Source: Bradyrhizobium diazoefficiens | GTDB lineage: Bacteria; Pseudomonadota; Alphaproteobacteria; Rhizobiales; Xanthobacteraceae | DNA length: 64,000 bases | Assembly (NCBI RefSeq): GCF_016612535.1 | Contig: NZ_JAENXS010000001.1 | Coordinates: 2,939,501 to 3,003,500 of the forward strand | Reading direction: 5' to 3' | In this document: positions 54,068 to 62,627 of the stretch, piece by piece | How positions within the stretch are numbered: the first letter of the stretch is position 1 | Layout of the letters: the number at the start of each line of letters is the position of its first letter | Notes under the pieces: generated by a model | What the model saw: only the letters and a program-made list of their open reading frames with translations | What the model was told of the DNA's origin: nothing | Database searches by the model: none | Made by a program: the position numbers and the translations under genes

Positions 54068-55297
54068 CTAGCCGCCGACGTCGGCGCTGATCACGTCGCC
54101 GAACAGATCCCATTTCTCGCCCTTGAACTTCTCGAGCTGGAGCTGGCTGATCGGCGCGAAGTCGGTCGGGGAGGTGTTGATCTGGATCCCCGGCAGCAGC
54201 ACTTCGGTGCGGAAGTTCTTCAGGCTGGCAGCCTGCTTCATGACGTTCTCGCGCGTGAGATCGTCACCGCACTGCTTCAGGACTTGGACCAGGGTCTGCG
54301 CCACGCCGTAGCCGACGATGGTGCCGTGGTCGAGCTTGTCGCCGTCCGGGAAGTATTTGGTCATGAAGGCGAGGAAGCCCTTCATGCCGGGATCGTTGTT
54401 CCACTGCGGATCCGAGACGTCCTTCAGATAATCGGCGGAGATGATGTCCTGCGCGTTCTCGAAGCCCGCGGGCTTGAGCACGCTTCCGACCGAGCCCGAG
54501 ACGTTGTTGAGGAAGTGCAGCGGCTTCCAGCCGACCTCAGCCACCTTCTTGATCGCCTGTGCGGCGAATTTCGGCGTCGTAATGTTCATGAAGACGTTGG
54601 CGCCGGACGATTTCAGGCTGACGATGTGGCTGTCAATGGTCGGCTCCGAGGTCTCGTAGCTCTCCTCGGCAACGATCATCGACGCAGCCTTGGCGCCGAG
54701 GCCGTCCTTGAGGCCCTTGACATAGTCCTTGCCATAATCGTCGTTCTGGTAGAGCACGGCGATCTTGGCGTCCGGCTTGTTCTTCAGGAGCCACTTCGCG
54801 TAGATCTGCGTTTCGCTCTGGTAGTTGGGCTGCCAGCCCATGGTCCAGGGGAAGTTCTTCGGATCGTTCCACTTGGTGGCGCCGGTGGCGACGAAGAGCT
54901 GCGGCACCTTCTTCGCGTTCATGTATTTGTGGATCGCCGAATTCGGCGGCGTGCCGAGCGAGTTGAAGATGAACAGCACCTCGTCGCTCTCGACCAGCTT
55001 GCGCGCCTGCTCCACCGTCTTTGGCGGCGAATAGGCGTCGTCATAGGAGATGAAGTTGATCTTGCGGCCGTTGATGCCGCCCTCGTCATTGATCTTCTTG
55101 AAATAGGCGGCTTCGGTCCGCCCGATGATGCCATAGGCGGACGCCGGTCCGCTGTAGGGCATGATGTTGCCAACCTTGATCTCGGTGTCGGTCGCGCCGG
55201 TATCGTATTTCTTCTGGGCTGATGCAGTGGAGGTCGCGGCTGCAATGAGCGCGAGCGCCAATGATGCGGCCGCAAGCTTGCCGGTGACAGCGGGCAT
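54068..55297 (-). CDS. Branched-chain amino-acid-type ABC substrate-binding protein, paralogue 1
   Basis: A 409-residue periplasmic protein (type I fold). Signal peptide ends at ASAQ (KLAAASLALALIAAATSTAS). Mature start KKYDTGATDTEIKVGNIMPY and SGPASAYGIIGRTEAAYFKK are typical of LivK-like proteins of acid transporters. Later blocks (WTMGWQPNYQSETQIYAKWL, LYQNDDYGKDYVKGLKDGLG) are shared almost verbatim with paralogues 2 and 3. The ATG at 55297 has a GGGAGATAGG site. It lies in its own transcription unit flanked by terminators. Confidence 0.93.
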   Translation of the reverse strand: MPAVTGKLAAASLALALIAAATSTASAQKKYDTGATDTEIKVGNIMPYSGPASAYGIIGRTEAAYFKKINDEGGINGRKINFISYDDAYSPPKTVEQARKLVESDEVLFIFNSLGTPPNSAIHKYMNAKKVPQLFVATGATKWNDPKNFPWTMGWQPNYQSETQIYAKWLLKNKPDAKIAVLYQNDDYGKDYVKGLKDGLGAKAASMIVAEESYETSEPTIDSHIVSLKSSGANVFMNITTPKFAAQAIKKVAEVGWKPLHFLNNVSGSVGSVLKPAGFENAQDIISADYLKDVSDPQWNNDPGMKGFLAFMTKYFPDGDKLDHGTIVGYGVAQTLVQVLKQCGDDLTRENVMKQAASLKNFRTEVLLPGIQINTSPTDFAPISQLQLEKFKGEKWDLFGDVISADVGG

Positions 55298-55403
55298 TCC
55301 TATCTCCCTATTTTCTTGGTGTGTGTGCGTTCCTTTTTTTGTCTTGACTGTTTTTGGCCGACGCAGCCGCAATTCAATACGATTTGGCCGGCGCCTTCAA
55401 CAG

Positions 55404-55432
55404 AAAGCCCCCGCGACGGGGTCGCAGGGGCT
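55404..55432 (-). terminator. Terminator after binding-protein gene 2
   Basis: On the minus strand an 11-bp stem (AGCCCCTGCGA / TCGCGGGGGCT, one mismatch) ending in CTTTCTG. It is 107 bases after the stop at 55540, and also just upstream of gene 1. Confidence 0.75.
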
Positions 55433-55539
55433 GCTTCTTTAGTAGTCAGGAGCACCGCAATTTACCATGTGCGACTGCGAGAAGGCGGCACCTCCTTGAG
55501 TGGCTTGATGACAGCGAAGCTATTTAGAGTTGATCCCCC

Positions 55540-56766
55540 TCAGTGACGGAGCTCACTCGAGATGATGTCGCCGAACAGCTCCCATTTCTTGCCCTTGAAG
55601 CGCATCATCTGGAGCTGCTCGATCGGGGCGAAATTGTCGGGCGCGGTGTTGATCTTGATGCCGGGCAGCAGCGTGTCCGGTTCGAAATCCTTCAAGGAGG
55701 CCGCCTGCTTCATGACGTTGTCGCGGGTGAGATTGTCGCCGCACATCTGCAGCACCTTCACCATGGTCTGGGCGGCGGCATAGCCGAACACCACGCCGGC
55801 ATCGAGCTTGTTGGCCTTCGGATCGAACTGCGCGAGGAAGTTGTAGAACTTCTTCATGCCGTCATCGGCGTTCCATTGCGGGTCGGAGCCGTCCTTGATG
55901 TAGCTCGCCGACAAAATGCCTTGCGAGATCTCGAAGCCCGCAGGCTCGATCACGCCGCCGACGGACGCCGAGACGTTGGAGATGATGTGGATCGGATGCC
56001 AGTTGATCTCGGCCGCCTTCTTGATCGCCTGGGCTGCGAATTTCGGCGTGGTGATGCTGATGAAGACATCGGCGCCGGCGGCCTTCAGCTTCACGACATG
56101 CTCGTCGACCGCAGGCTCCGAGGTCTCGTACGGCTCCTCCAGCACGATCATGGCGGCCTTGGCGCCGAGCCCGTCCTTCAACCCCTTCAGATAGTCCTTG
56201 CCGAAATCGTCGTTCTGGTAGAGCACGCCGATCTTCGCGTCCGGCTTCTCCTTCAGGATGTACTTGGCGTAGATCTTCGCCTCGCTGGTGTAGCTCGGCT
56301 GCCAGCCCATGGTCCACGGATATTGCTTGGGATCGTTCCACTTCGAGGCGCCGCTCGCCACGAACAGCTGCGGCACCTTCTTCTCGTTCATGTATTTGCG
56401 GATGGCACTGTTGGTGGAGGTGCCGAGCGAGCCGAAGATCAGCAGCACGTTGTCGCTCTCGACCAGCTTGCGTGCCTGTTCCACCGTCTTCGGCGGCGAA
56501 TAAGCGTCGTCGTAGGAAATGAACTTGACCTTGCGGCCGTTGATGCCGCCCTCGGCATTGACCTTGTTGAAATAGGCTTCCTCGGCCTTGCCGATCGCGG
56601 CATAGGCGGAGGCCGGGCCGCTATAGGGCATGATGTTGCCGATTTTGATCTCGGTGTCGGAGACGCCGCTGTCGTAGCTCTTCTGCGCCAGCGCGGGATT
56701 GCTCATTGCAGTGCACAACGCCAATGCGGCCGAAAACGCTGCAACCTGTAATCGAACGACAGCCAT
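55540..56766 (-). CDS. Branched-chain amino-acid-type ABC substrate-binding protein, paralogue 2
   Basis: A 408-residue periplasmic protein. Signal peptide MAVVRLQVAAFSAALALCTA with cleavage at ALAQ. The mature start SYDSGVSDTEIKIGNIMPYS is shared with the sister genes; it differs at ligand-facing positions such as GSLGTSTNSAIRKYMNEKKV (sisters have PPNSAIHKYMNAKK and PSNSAIQKYLNAKK). GGTAGGAGAGC precedes the ATG at 56766. Own promoter and terminator. Probably captures a different but related acid. Confidence 0.93.
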   Translation of the reverse strand: MAVVRLQVAAFSAALALCTAMSNPALAQKSYDSGVSDTEIKIGNIMPYSGPASAYAAIGKAEEAYFNKVNAEGGINGRKVKFISYDDAYSPPKTVEQARKLVESDNVLLIFGSLGTSTNSAIRKYMNEKKVPQLFVASGASKWNDPKQYPWTMGWQPSYTSEAKIYAKYILKEKPDAKIGVLYQNDDFGKDYLKGLKDGLGAKAAMIVLEEPYETSEPAVDEHVVKLKAAGADVFISITTPKFAAQAIKKAAEINWHPIHIISNVSASVGGVIEPAGFEISQGILSASYIKDGSDPQWNADDGMKKFYNFLAQFDPKANKLDAGVVFGYAAAQTMVKVLQMCGDNLTRDNVMKQAASLKDFEPDTLLPGIKINTAPDNFAPIEQLQMMRFKGKKWELFGDIISSELRH

Positions 56767-56825
56767 TGCTCTCCTACCCCGCTTGGATCGGCGCCGCATT
56801 GAACAAGATTGATCCCCGACGTCAA

Positions 56826-56858
56826 CAAAAAGCCCCCGCGATCGCTCGCGGGGGCCTT
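56826..56858 (-). terminator. Terminator after binding-protein gene 3 (end of liv operon)
   Basis: On the minus strand a perfect 10-bp stem GCCCCCGCGA / TCGCGGGGGC with a 4-base loop and a five-base T run, 29 bases after the stop at 56887. Confidence 0.87.
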
Positions 56859-56886
56859 TGTCAGTTTGGACTATTGCGTCAGCGGA

Positions 56887-58116
56887 TTATTCCGGAGCGA
56901 CATCGCCGCTCAGGATGTCGCCGAACTGTTCCCACTTCTCGCCCTTGAAGCGCTGCATCTGCAGCTGGCTGATCGGGGCGAAATCGCTCGGACTGGTGTT
57001 GATCTTCACGCCTGGAAGCAACGTATCTGGCGTGAAATCCTTCAGGCTCGCCGCCTGCTTCATGACGTTGGCGCGGGTAAGGTCGTCGCCGCACATCTCC
57101 AGAGTCTTGACGAGCGTCTGCGCGGCGCCGTAGCCGTAGACGATGCTCGCATCCGTCTTGTCCGCACCGGGCATGTATTTGTCGAGGAACTCGGACCATT
57201 TCTTCATGCCGGGATCGTCATTCCAGCGCGGATCGGCGCCGTCCTTGGCATAGGCCGCGGACAGCACGCCCTGCGAGGCCTCGAAGCCCGCCGGCTTCAT
57301 CACGCTGCCGACCGAAGCCGATACGTTGGTGATGATCTGGAGCGGCTTCCAGCCGAGCTCGGCGGTCTTCTTGATGGTCTGGGCACCGAACTTCGGCGTC
57401 GTGTAGATCAGCAGCACGTCGGGATTGGCGGCCTTGATCTTGACGATGTGGCCGTCGATCGACGGCTCGGAGACCTCGTAGCTCTCTTCCATGATGATCA
57501 TGGACGAAGCCTTGGCGCCAAAACCGTCCTTGGTGCCCTTGAGGTAGTCTTTGCCGAAATCGTCGTTCTGATAGAGGATCGCGACCTTGGCGTCGGGCTT
57601 CTCCTTCATCAGCCATTTCGCGTAGATATGCGCTTCGCTCTGGTAGGAGGGCTGCCAGCCCATGGTCCAGGGGAAGCTCTTCGGGTCATTCCACTTGGTA
57701 GCGCCGGTGGCGACGAACAGCTGCGGGATCTTCTTGGCGTTGAGGTACTTCTGGATCGCGCTGTTCGAGGGCGTGCCGAGCGGGTTGAACACGGCGAGCA
57801 CCTCGTCGCTTTCGACCAGCTTGCGGACTTGCTCGACCGCCTTCGGCGGCGAATAGCCGTCGTCATAGGTGACGTAGACGATCTTGCGGCCGTTGATGCC
57901 GCCCTTGTCGTTGATCATCTTGATATAGGCTTCTTCGGTCTTGCCGATGATGCCATAGGCCGACGCCGGACCGCTGTACGGCATGATGTTGCCGATCTTG
58001 ATCTCGGTATCGGACGCGCCGGTGTCGTATTTCTTCTGGGCGAATGCTGCGCCGGAGGCGAGGCTTGCGACCGCCGTTACCAGTGCGGTGGTTCGCAGTG
58101 TTTTTCCGAAAGACAA
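56887..58116 (-). CDS. Branched-chain amino-acid-type ABC substrate-binding protein, paralogue 3
   Basis: A 409-residue periplasmic protein, last gene of the liv operon, 27 bases after livM. Signal peptide MSFGKTLRTTALVTAVASLA, cleavage at AFAQ. Mature start KKYDTGASDTEIKIGNIMPY. WTMGWQPSYQSEAHIYAKWL and LYQNDDFGKDYLKGTKDGFG mirror its sisters. An AAGGAGACC site precedes the ATG. Being inside the operon, it is probably the main binding protein of this transporter, with paralogues 1 and 2 widening the substrate range. Confidence 0.94.
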   Translation of the reverse strand: MSFGKTLRTTALVTAVASLASGAAFAQKKYDTGASDTEIKIGNIMPYSGPASAYGIIGKTEEAYIKMINDKGGINGRKIVYVTYDDGYSPPKAVEQVRKLVESDEVLAVFNPLGTPSNSAIQKYLNAKKIPQLFVATGATKWNDPKSFPWTMGWQPSYQSEAHIYAKWLMKEKPDAKVAILYQNDDFGKDYLKGTKDGFGAKASSMIIMEESYEVSEPSIDGHIVKIKAANPDVLLIYTTPKFGAQTIKKTAELGWKPLQIITNVSASVGSVMKPAGFEASQGVLSAAYAKDGADPRWNDDPGMKKWSEFLDKYMPGADKTDASIVYGYGAAQTLVKTLEMCGDDLTRANVMKQAASLKDFTPDTLLPGVKINTSPSDFAPISQLQMQRFKGEKWEQFGDILSGDVAPE

Positions 58117-58143
58117 TTTGGTCTCCTTACCTGATTGAGGGTT

Positions 58144-59163
58144 TCAGTTTTTTCTGAGCCGTCCGGCGAGTTGCTGGCCCAGGATCGCGACTTGCCTTGC
58201 GCCATGCGGCACGAGGTAGATGACGGCGAACAGCAGCACGCCGAACACGGCGCCGGAGAGGCCCTTCGAGATGCCCTCCGCGATGTTCGGCACGAAGATG
58301 ATGAAGGCGGCGCCGACGATCGAGCCGGGCAGCCAACCGACGCCGCCGACGACCATGCCGAGGAACAGCTGGATCGCGAGCGTGATGGTGAAGCTGTCGG
58401 GCGCGACGAACTGCACCGCGATGGCGCTGAGGCCGCCGGCGACGCCGGTGATGCCGGCGGAGACGCCGAATGCGAGCGTTTTGTACAGCGCAACGTTGAT
58501 GCCCATGGCGGAGGCCGCGATCTCATTGTCGCGGATCGCCATGAAGGCGCGGCCCGAGCGGGAGCGCAGCAGGTTGACGGAGAAGATGTAGATCGCGAGT
58601 ACGACGACGAGCGAGAAGTAGTACAGCCACATGTCTTGCGACATCGGCAGGCCGAACGGCGCATCGGGCTTGGTGACGACGAGGCCCTGCACGCCGCCGG
58701 TCCAGGGCTCGAGGAAGTTCAGCTTGAGCAGCTGCGGCATCGCGGTGGCGAGCGCGAAGGTCGCGAGCGCGAGATAGACGCCGGAGAGCCGCAGCGCCGG
58801 CTGGCCGAACAGGAAGCCCGCGCCGAAGCAAACCACGCCCGCGACCGGCAGGCAGAGGAAGTAGGGGATGTTGAACTGCTCCATCATCACCGCTGTGACG
58901 TAGGCGCCGATGCCGTAGAACGCGCTCTGGCCGAGCGAGAACTGGCCCGAGCCGCCGGTCAGGATGTTCAGCGCCAGCACGGCCAGGCCCAGATACAAGA
59001 GCTGGGTCAGCTGGAAGATCACGAAGTTCTTCGCAAACAACGGAACGGCGATCAGAGCCAGAAGCACCACGATCGAGGTGCCCGTGCCCAGCGTCATGGC
59101 CCGCTTCGGAACGGCTTCGACCGCCGCGTGGCCTTCGGCGACGACTTCTTCTGCTGCGCTCAT
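58144..59163 (-). CDS. livM: Branched-chain amino-acid-type ABC transporter permease (LivM)
   Basis: A 339-residue inner-membrane permease with about nine helices. Hallmarks: GGSGQFSLGQSAFYGIGAYV near residue 70 (LivM block), RSGRAFMAIRDNEIAASAMG (EAA-like coupling loop) and FLGMVVGGVGWLPGSIVGAA. The ATG at 59163 is two bases after the livH stop; the TTG two codons earlier is possible. It forms the channel with LivH. Confidence 0.94.
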   Translation of the reverse strand: MSAAEEVVAEGHAAVEAVPKRAMTLGTGTSIVVLLALIAVPLFAKNFVIFQLTQLLYLGLAVLALNILTGGSGQFSLGQSAFYGIGAYVTAVMMEQFNIPYFLCLPVAGVVCFGAGFLFGQPALRLSGVYLALATFALATAMPQLLKLNFLEPWTGGVQGLVVTKPDAPFGLPMSQDMWLYYFSLVVVLAIYIFSVNLLRSRSGRAFMAIRDNEIAASAMGINVALYKTLAFGVSAGITGVAGGLSAIAVQFVAPDSFTITLAIQLFLGMVVGGVGWLPGSIVGAAFIIFVPNIAEGISKGLSGAVFGVLLFAVIYLVPHGARQVAILGQQLAGRLRKN

Positions 59164-59165
59164 GA

Positions 59166-60044
59166 TCAAACTCGCTTGACGATGTGCCGGCCGAACAGAC
59201 CAGCGGGTTTGACGACCAGGACGGAGATGATCAGCGCGAGCGCGATCGGGAGTTTCAGCTCGTTGCCGACGCCGGGGATGTAGGTGCCGGCGAGGTTCTC
59301 GAAGATGCCGACCAGGAAGCCGCCGACCACGGCGCCGAACGGGCTGGTCAGGCCGCCGAGCACGGCTGCGGCGAAGCCGTAGATCAGCACGCCGCCCATC
59401 ATATTGGGCTCCAGGAACACGACCGGTGCGATCAGCATGCCGGCGATCGCGCCGATCGCAGACGCCATCCCCCAGCCGAGCGCGATCATCCAGCTCGTGT
59501 TGATGCCGACGAGACGCGCCGATTCAGGCACCGAAGCGGCCGCCCGCATGGCGAGGCCGATCCTGGTGTACTGGAAGAAGAAGTAGAGCGCGATCAACAG
59601 CAGCACGGTGACGCCGATCATGCCGGCCTGGTGGGTCGAGATCAGCTGGCTGCCGAGGAACGGCGAGGAGCCGAACGGGGTCGGATATTGCTTGATGGTG
59701 AAGTCCCAGATCAGGCCGGCCGAGGAGTTGATGATCGCGAACAGCGCGATGAAGCCGGCGACGTTGGTCAGCACCGGCGCCTTCGCCAGCGGCTTGAACA
59801 GGATGCGCTCGATCGCGATGCCGCCGACGAAGGAGAGCGCCAGCGTGATCACGAAGGCGCCCCAATAGGGCACGCCCCATTGCATCAGCTGCCACGAGAT
59901 GAAGGTCGAGAACATCGCCATCTCGCCCTGCGCGAAGTTGAGATGGTCGATCGCCTGGTAGATCATGACCACCGCGAGCGCCATGCAGGCGTAGATCGCG
60001 CCGGTGGAGATCCCAGCCAGGACCTGGTTGGTGAACAGTTCCAT
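59166..60044 (-). CDS. livH: Branched-chain amino-acid-type ABC transporter permease (LivH)
   Basis: A 292-residue permease with about eight helices. Start MELFTNQVLAGISTGAIYAC, then QAIDHLNFAQGEMAMFSTFI (LivH block) and RAAASVPESARLVGINTSWM in the cytoplasmic loop, with GLTSPFGAVVGGFLVGIFEN near the end. Located between livF and livM in the operon livG-livF-livH-livM-binding protein 3. Confidence 0.94.
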   Translation of the reverse strand: MELFTNQVLAGISTGAIYACMALAVVMIYQAIDHLNFAQGEMAMFSTFISWQLMQWGVPYWGAFVITLALSFVGGIAIERILFKPLAKAPVLTNVAGFIALFAIINSSAGLIWDFTIKQYPTPFGSSPFLGSQLISTHQAGMIGVTVLLLIALYFFFQYTRIGLAMRAAASVPESARLVGINTSWMIALGWGMASAIGAIAGMLIAPVVFLEPNMMGGVLIYGFAAAVLGGLTSPFGAVVGGFLVGIFENLAGTYIPGVGNELKLPIALALIISVLVVKPAGLFGRHIVKRV

Positions 60045-60056
60045 TGTCCCGGCTCC

Positions 60057-60770
60057 TCAGTAACCCAGATAGGATTTGCGGATTTCTTCGTTGTTCGCGA
60101 TGTCCTTGGCATTGCCCGACATCACGATACGGCCGGTCTCGATCACATAGGCCTGGTCGGCGAGCTCGAGTGCGAGCTGGGCGTTCTGCTCGACCACCAG
60201 GATCGACACCTTGTCTTCGCGGTTGATCTTGCCGAGGATGCCGAACAGGTCGCGCACCACCAGCGGAGCGAGGCCGAAGGACGGCTCGTCGAGCAGCATC
60301 AGGCGCGGCCGCAGCATCAGTGCGCGCGCGACCGCGAGCATCTGCTGCTCGCCGCCGGAGAGCGTGCCGGCCTGCTGGGTGTGCCGCTGCTTCAAAACCG
60401 GGAAATGCGCATACATGCGCTCGATGTCGGAGACGATGCCGGCATTGTCCTTGCGGGTGATGGCGCCGAGCTGGAGGTTTTCCTCCACCGTCATGGTAGT
60501 GAAGGTGCCGCGGCCCTGCGGCACATGGGCGATACCGAACCGGACGATACTTTCGGTGGAGCGGTTGTTCAGCGGCTTGCCGTCGAACTCGATGCCGCCG
60601 GTGGAGCGTACCATGTTGCAGATCGCGCGCAGCGTCGTGGTCTTGCCGGCGCCGTTGGCCCCGAGCAGCGTCACGAGCGAGCCCTCGCTGAGCGAGAAGG
60701 AGAGGCCATGGAGCGCCTGGACCTGGCCGTAATAGGCGCGCAGGTCCTTGACGTTGAGCAGCGTCGTCAT
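60057..60770 (-). CDS. livF: Branched-chain amino-acid-type ABC transporter ATPase (LivF)
   Basis: A 237-residue ATPase. Walker A GANGAGKTT, signature LSGGEQQMLAVARALM, Walker B LMLLDEPSFGLAP and IAHVPQGRGTFTTMTVEENL typical of LivF. Its ATG overlaps the livG stop by four bases, and livH follows after 12 bases. Confidence 0.94.
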   Translation of the reverse strand: MTTLLNVKDLRAYYGQVQALHGLSFSLSEGSLVTLLGANGAGKTTTLRAICNMVRSTGGIEFDGKPLNNRSTESIVRFGIAHVPQGRGTFTTMTVEENLQLGAITRKDNAGIVSDIERMYAHFPVLKQRHTQQAGTLSGGEQQMLAVARALMLRPRLMLLDEPSFGLAPLVVRDLFGILGKINREDKVSILVVEQNAQLALELADQAYVIETGRIVMSGNAKDIANNEEIRKSYLGY

Positions 60771-61564
60771 TGGTCCTTGCTCCCGAGATAGGCCTTGATC
60801 ACGTCGGGGTCCGCCTGCACCTGGGCGGGCGTGCCTTCCGCGAGCTTCTTGCCGAAATTCAGCGCGACGACGTGGTCGGCGATCGACATCACGAGGCCCA
60901 TATGGTGCTCGACCAGCAGCACGGTCATGTGGCGCTCATCCCGGATTTTGCGGATGAGGTCGCCGAGGACGTGGACCTCTTCGTGGTTGAGGCCACCGGC
61001 GGGCTCGTCGAGCAGCAGGATCTTCGGGTCCGCGGCGAGCGCCCGCGCCAGTTCGACACGCTTCTGGGTGCCGAAGGGCAGGCCGGAGACGGTGGTGTGG
61101 GCGACGTCCTCGAGGTCGAGATAAGCGAGGATCTCGTGCACCTTCTTGTTCACGCCGGTTTCGGTGCGGCGAATCCAGGCGAGACGCAGCGAGTCGCTGA
61201 TGATGTCAGAGGAGGTGCGGGCGTGGGTGCCGACGCGGACATTGTCCATTACCGAGAGGTTCGGAAACAGCGCCACGTTCTGGAAGGTGCGGCCGATGCC
61301 GATCTCGGCGATCCGGTGCGGCGGCCGCTTCAGAATGCTCACGCCTTCCATCAGGATGTCGCCGGACGACGGCTGATAGAGGCGGGAAAGGCAGTTGAAG
61401 AGCGTGGTCTTGCCCGCCCCGTTGGGACCGATCAGTCCGAGGATCTGGCCCTTGTGCATGTCAAAGGACACGCCGTTGAGCGCGACGATGCCGCCGAACA
61501 CGACGCTGACGTCGCGAACCGCGAGCAGAGGCGATGTCCCCTGCGCGAGCTGTACCTGCGTCAT
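60767..61564 (-). CDS. livG: Branched-chain amino-acid-type ABC transporter ATPase (LivG)
   Basis: A 265-residue ATPase. Walker A GPNGAGKTT, IGRTFQNVALFPNLSVMDNV (LivG block), an LPFGTQKRVELARALA signature (variant of LSGGQ), Walker B ILLLDEPAGGL and VLLVEHHMGLVMSIADHVVA. I chose the ATG at 61564 with a GAGACGAG site; the frame also opens 21 codons earlier. First gene of the liv operon, 66 bases downstream of the IclR gene. Confidence 0.93.
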   Translation of the reverse strand: MTQVQLAQGTSPLLAVRDVSVVFGGIVALNGVSFDMHKGQILGLIGPNGAGKTTLFNCLSRLYQPSSGDILMEGVSILKRPPHRIAEIGIGRTFQNVALFPNLSVMDNVRVGTHARTSSDIISDSLRLAWIRRTETGVNKKVHEILAYLDLEDVAHTTVSGLPFGTQKRVELARALAADPKILLLDEPAGGLNHEEVHVLGDLIRKIRDERHMTVLLVEHHMGLVMSIADHVVALNFGKKLAEGTPAQVQADPDVIKAYLGSKDQ

Positions 61565-61630
61565 CTCGTCTCGCCCATACGATTCGGTGGGCGAAGGGGC
61601 GATGCAAACCGCTCCCGATGATGACAAAGG

Positions 61631-62497
61631 CTATCTGATCCCCTCGGCCACACGCGCAACTTTTCCTCCTGATTTCAGCTTTTTGCTGAGTTGTTTTTGT
61701 GAATGCGGCATCAGACCCCCAAGTGCCGCTTCGATGTTCCTTACCATCGTCAGCAGACGCGGTCCAATGTCGTTGATCAAGCGCTCTTCCGTGAAGCGGA
61801 ATGCCGGCGCGCCGCAATTGAAAGCGTAAGGCCCGGTTCCGTCGTTCAGCTTGAGCGCGACGCCGGCGGCGCCGATGTCGTCGTGCCAGTCGCCGACCGA
61901 AATCGCAAAACCGTGTTTCGCCACCGTCTCGCCGGAACGCTCCAGTCCGTCGCGCATCTTGGGCCAGCGGCTGCCGTAATGTTCGCGCAGGACGCGTGAC
62001 AATTCGGCGCGATCGTCCTCGCCCAGCGCCCAGAAATAGGCGCGGCCCATCGCGCTGGTTGCAATCGGCACGCGGGAGCCGACGTCAAGTTGAACGCCGA
62101 CGGTCTCGCTGCCGCGGCTTTGTCCGAAATAGATCATGCTATGGCGGTCGCGGCCGCCGATCGCGACCGCGCCGCCGGTCGCGCGCATCATGTCCTCGCG
62201 AAACGGCTCGGACAAATGCCGAACACCGAGATTGGCTAACGCCGCGTAACCGAGCGCCATCGCGGCGGGGGCGAGCTGATACTTCTCGAAGCGGGGAACC
62301 GGTGTAAGATAACCGAGCTTCGTCAGAGTATAGGTCAGCCGCGAGACGGTTGGCTTGGGCAAATTGGTGCGGGCCGCGATCTCCTGATTGCCGAGAAGCC
62401 CGTCGCTGGGGTGGAATGCGCGCAATACTTCAAGCCCGCGGGAAAGCGCGACGACGAAATTCCGATCGGTCGCTGTCTTCTTTCCTGTACGCTTCAT
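61631..62497 (-). CDS. IclR-family transcriptional regulator
   Basis: A 288-residue regulator. N-terminal winged helix (residues about 12-75): VVALSRGLEVLRAFHPSDGL, LGNQEIAARTNLPKPTVSRL, TYTLTKLGYL. The C-terminal effector domain has RDRHSMIYFGQSRGSETVGV, VPIATSAMGRAYFWALGEDD and VAKHGFAISVGDWHDDIGAA. This branch is often seen with aromatic or dicarboxylate genes. The start at 62497 fits the family; longer frames upstream are intergenic. It probably binds the palindrome at 62565 and controls the divergent beta-oxidation gene and perhaps the liv operon behind it. Confidence 0.92.
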   Translation of the reverse strand: MKRTGKKTATDRNFVVALSRGLEVLRAFHPSDGLLGNQEIAARTNLPKPTVSRLTYTLTKLGYLTPVPRFEKYQLAPAAMALGYAALANLGVRHLSEPFREDMMRATGGAVAIGGRDRHSMIYFGQSRGSETVGVQLDVGSRVPIATSAMGRAYFWALGEDDRAELSRVLREHYGSRWPKMRDGLERSGETVAKHGFAISVGDWHDDIGAAGVALKLNDGTGPYAFNCGAPAFRFTEERLINDIGPRLLTMVRNIEAALGGLMPHSQKQLSKKLKSGGKVARVAEGIR

Positions 62498-62564
62498 CCC
62501 TGATCTGCTTCTTGCGCGGAGTCGTTGACAACGTCCGTGCTTCAAAATAACCCTGCCGTCAAGA

Positions 62565-62583
62565 TGCGGAATTAAATTCCGCA
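62565..62583. promoter_or_regulatory. Perfect 19-bp palindrome, probable IclR operator
   Basis: TGCGGAATT-A-AATTCCGCA, two 9-base arms around one base. It lies between the IclR gene and the divergent hydratase/dehydrogenase gene. A possible promoter of the latter (TTGACA at 62525, 17-base spacer, TAACCC at 62548) ends about a dozen bases upstream, so the palindrome would cover the transcription start. Confidence 0.65.
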
Positions 62584-62627
62584 CTGCGAAATCGAATAAA
62601 AGTAAACCCCACCAAGGAGGGTATGCC

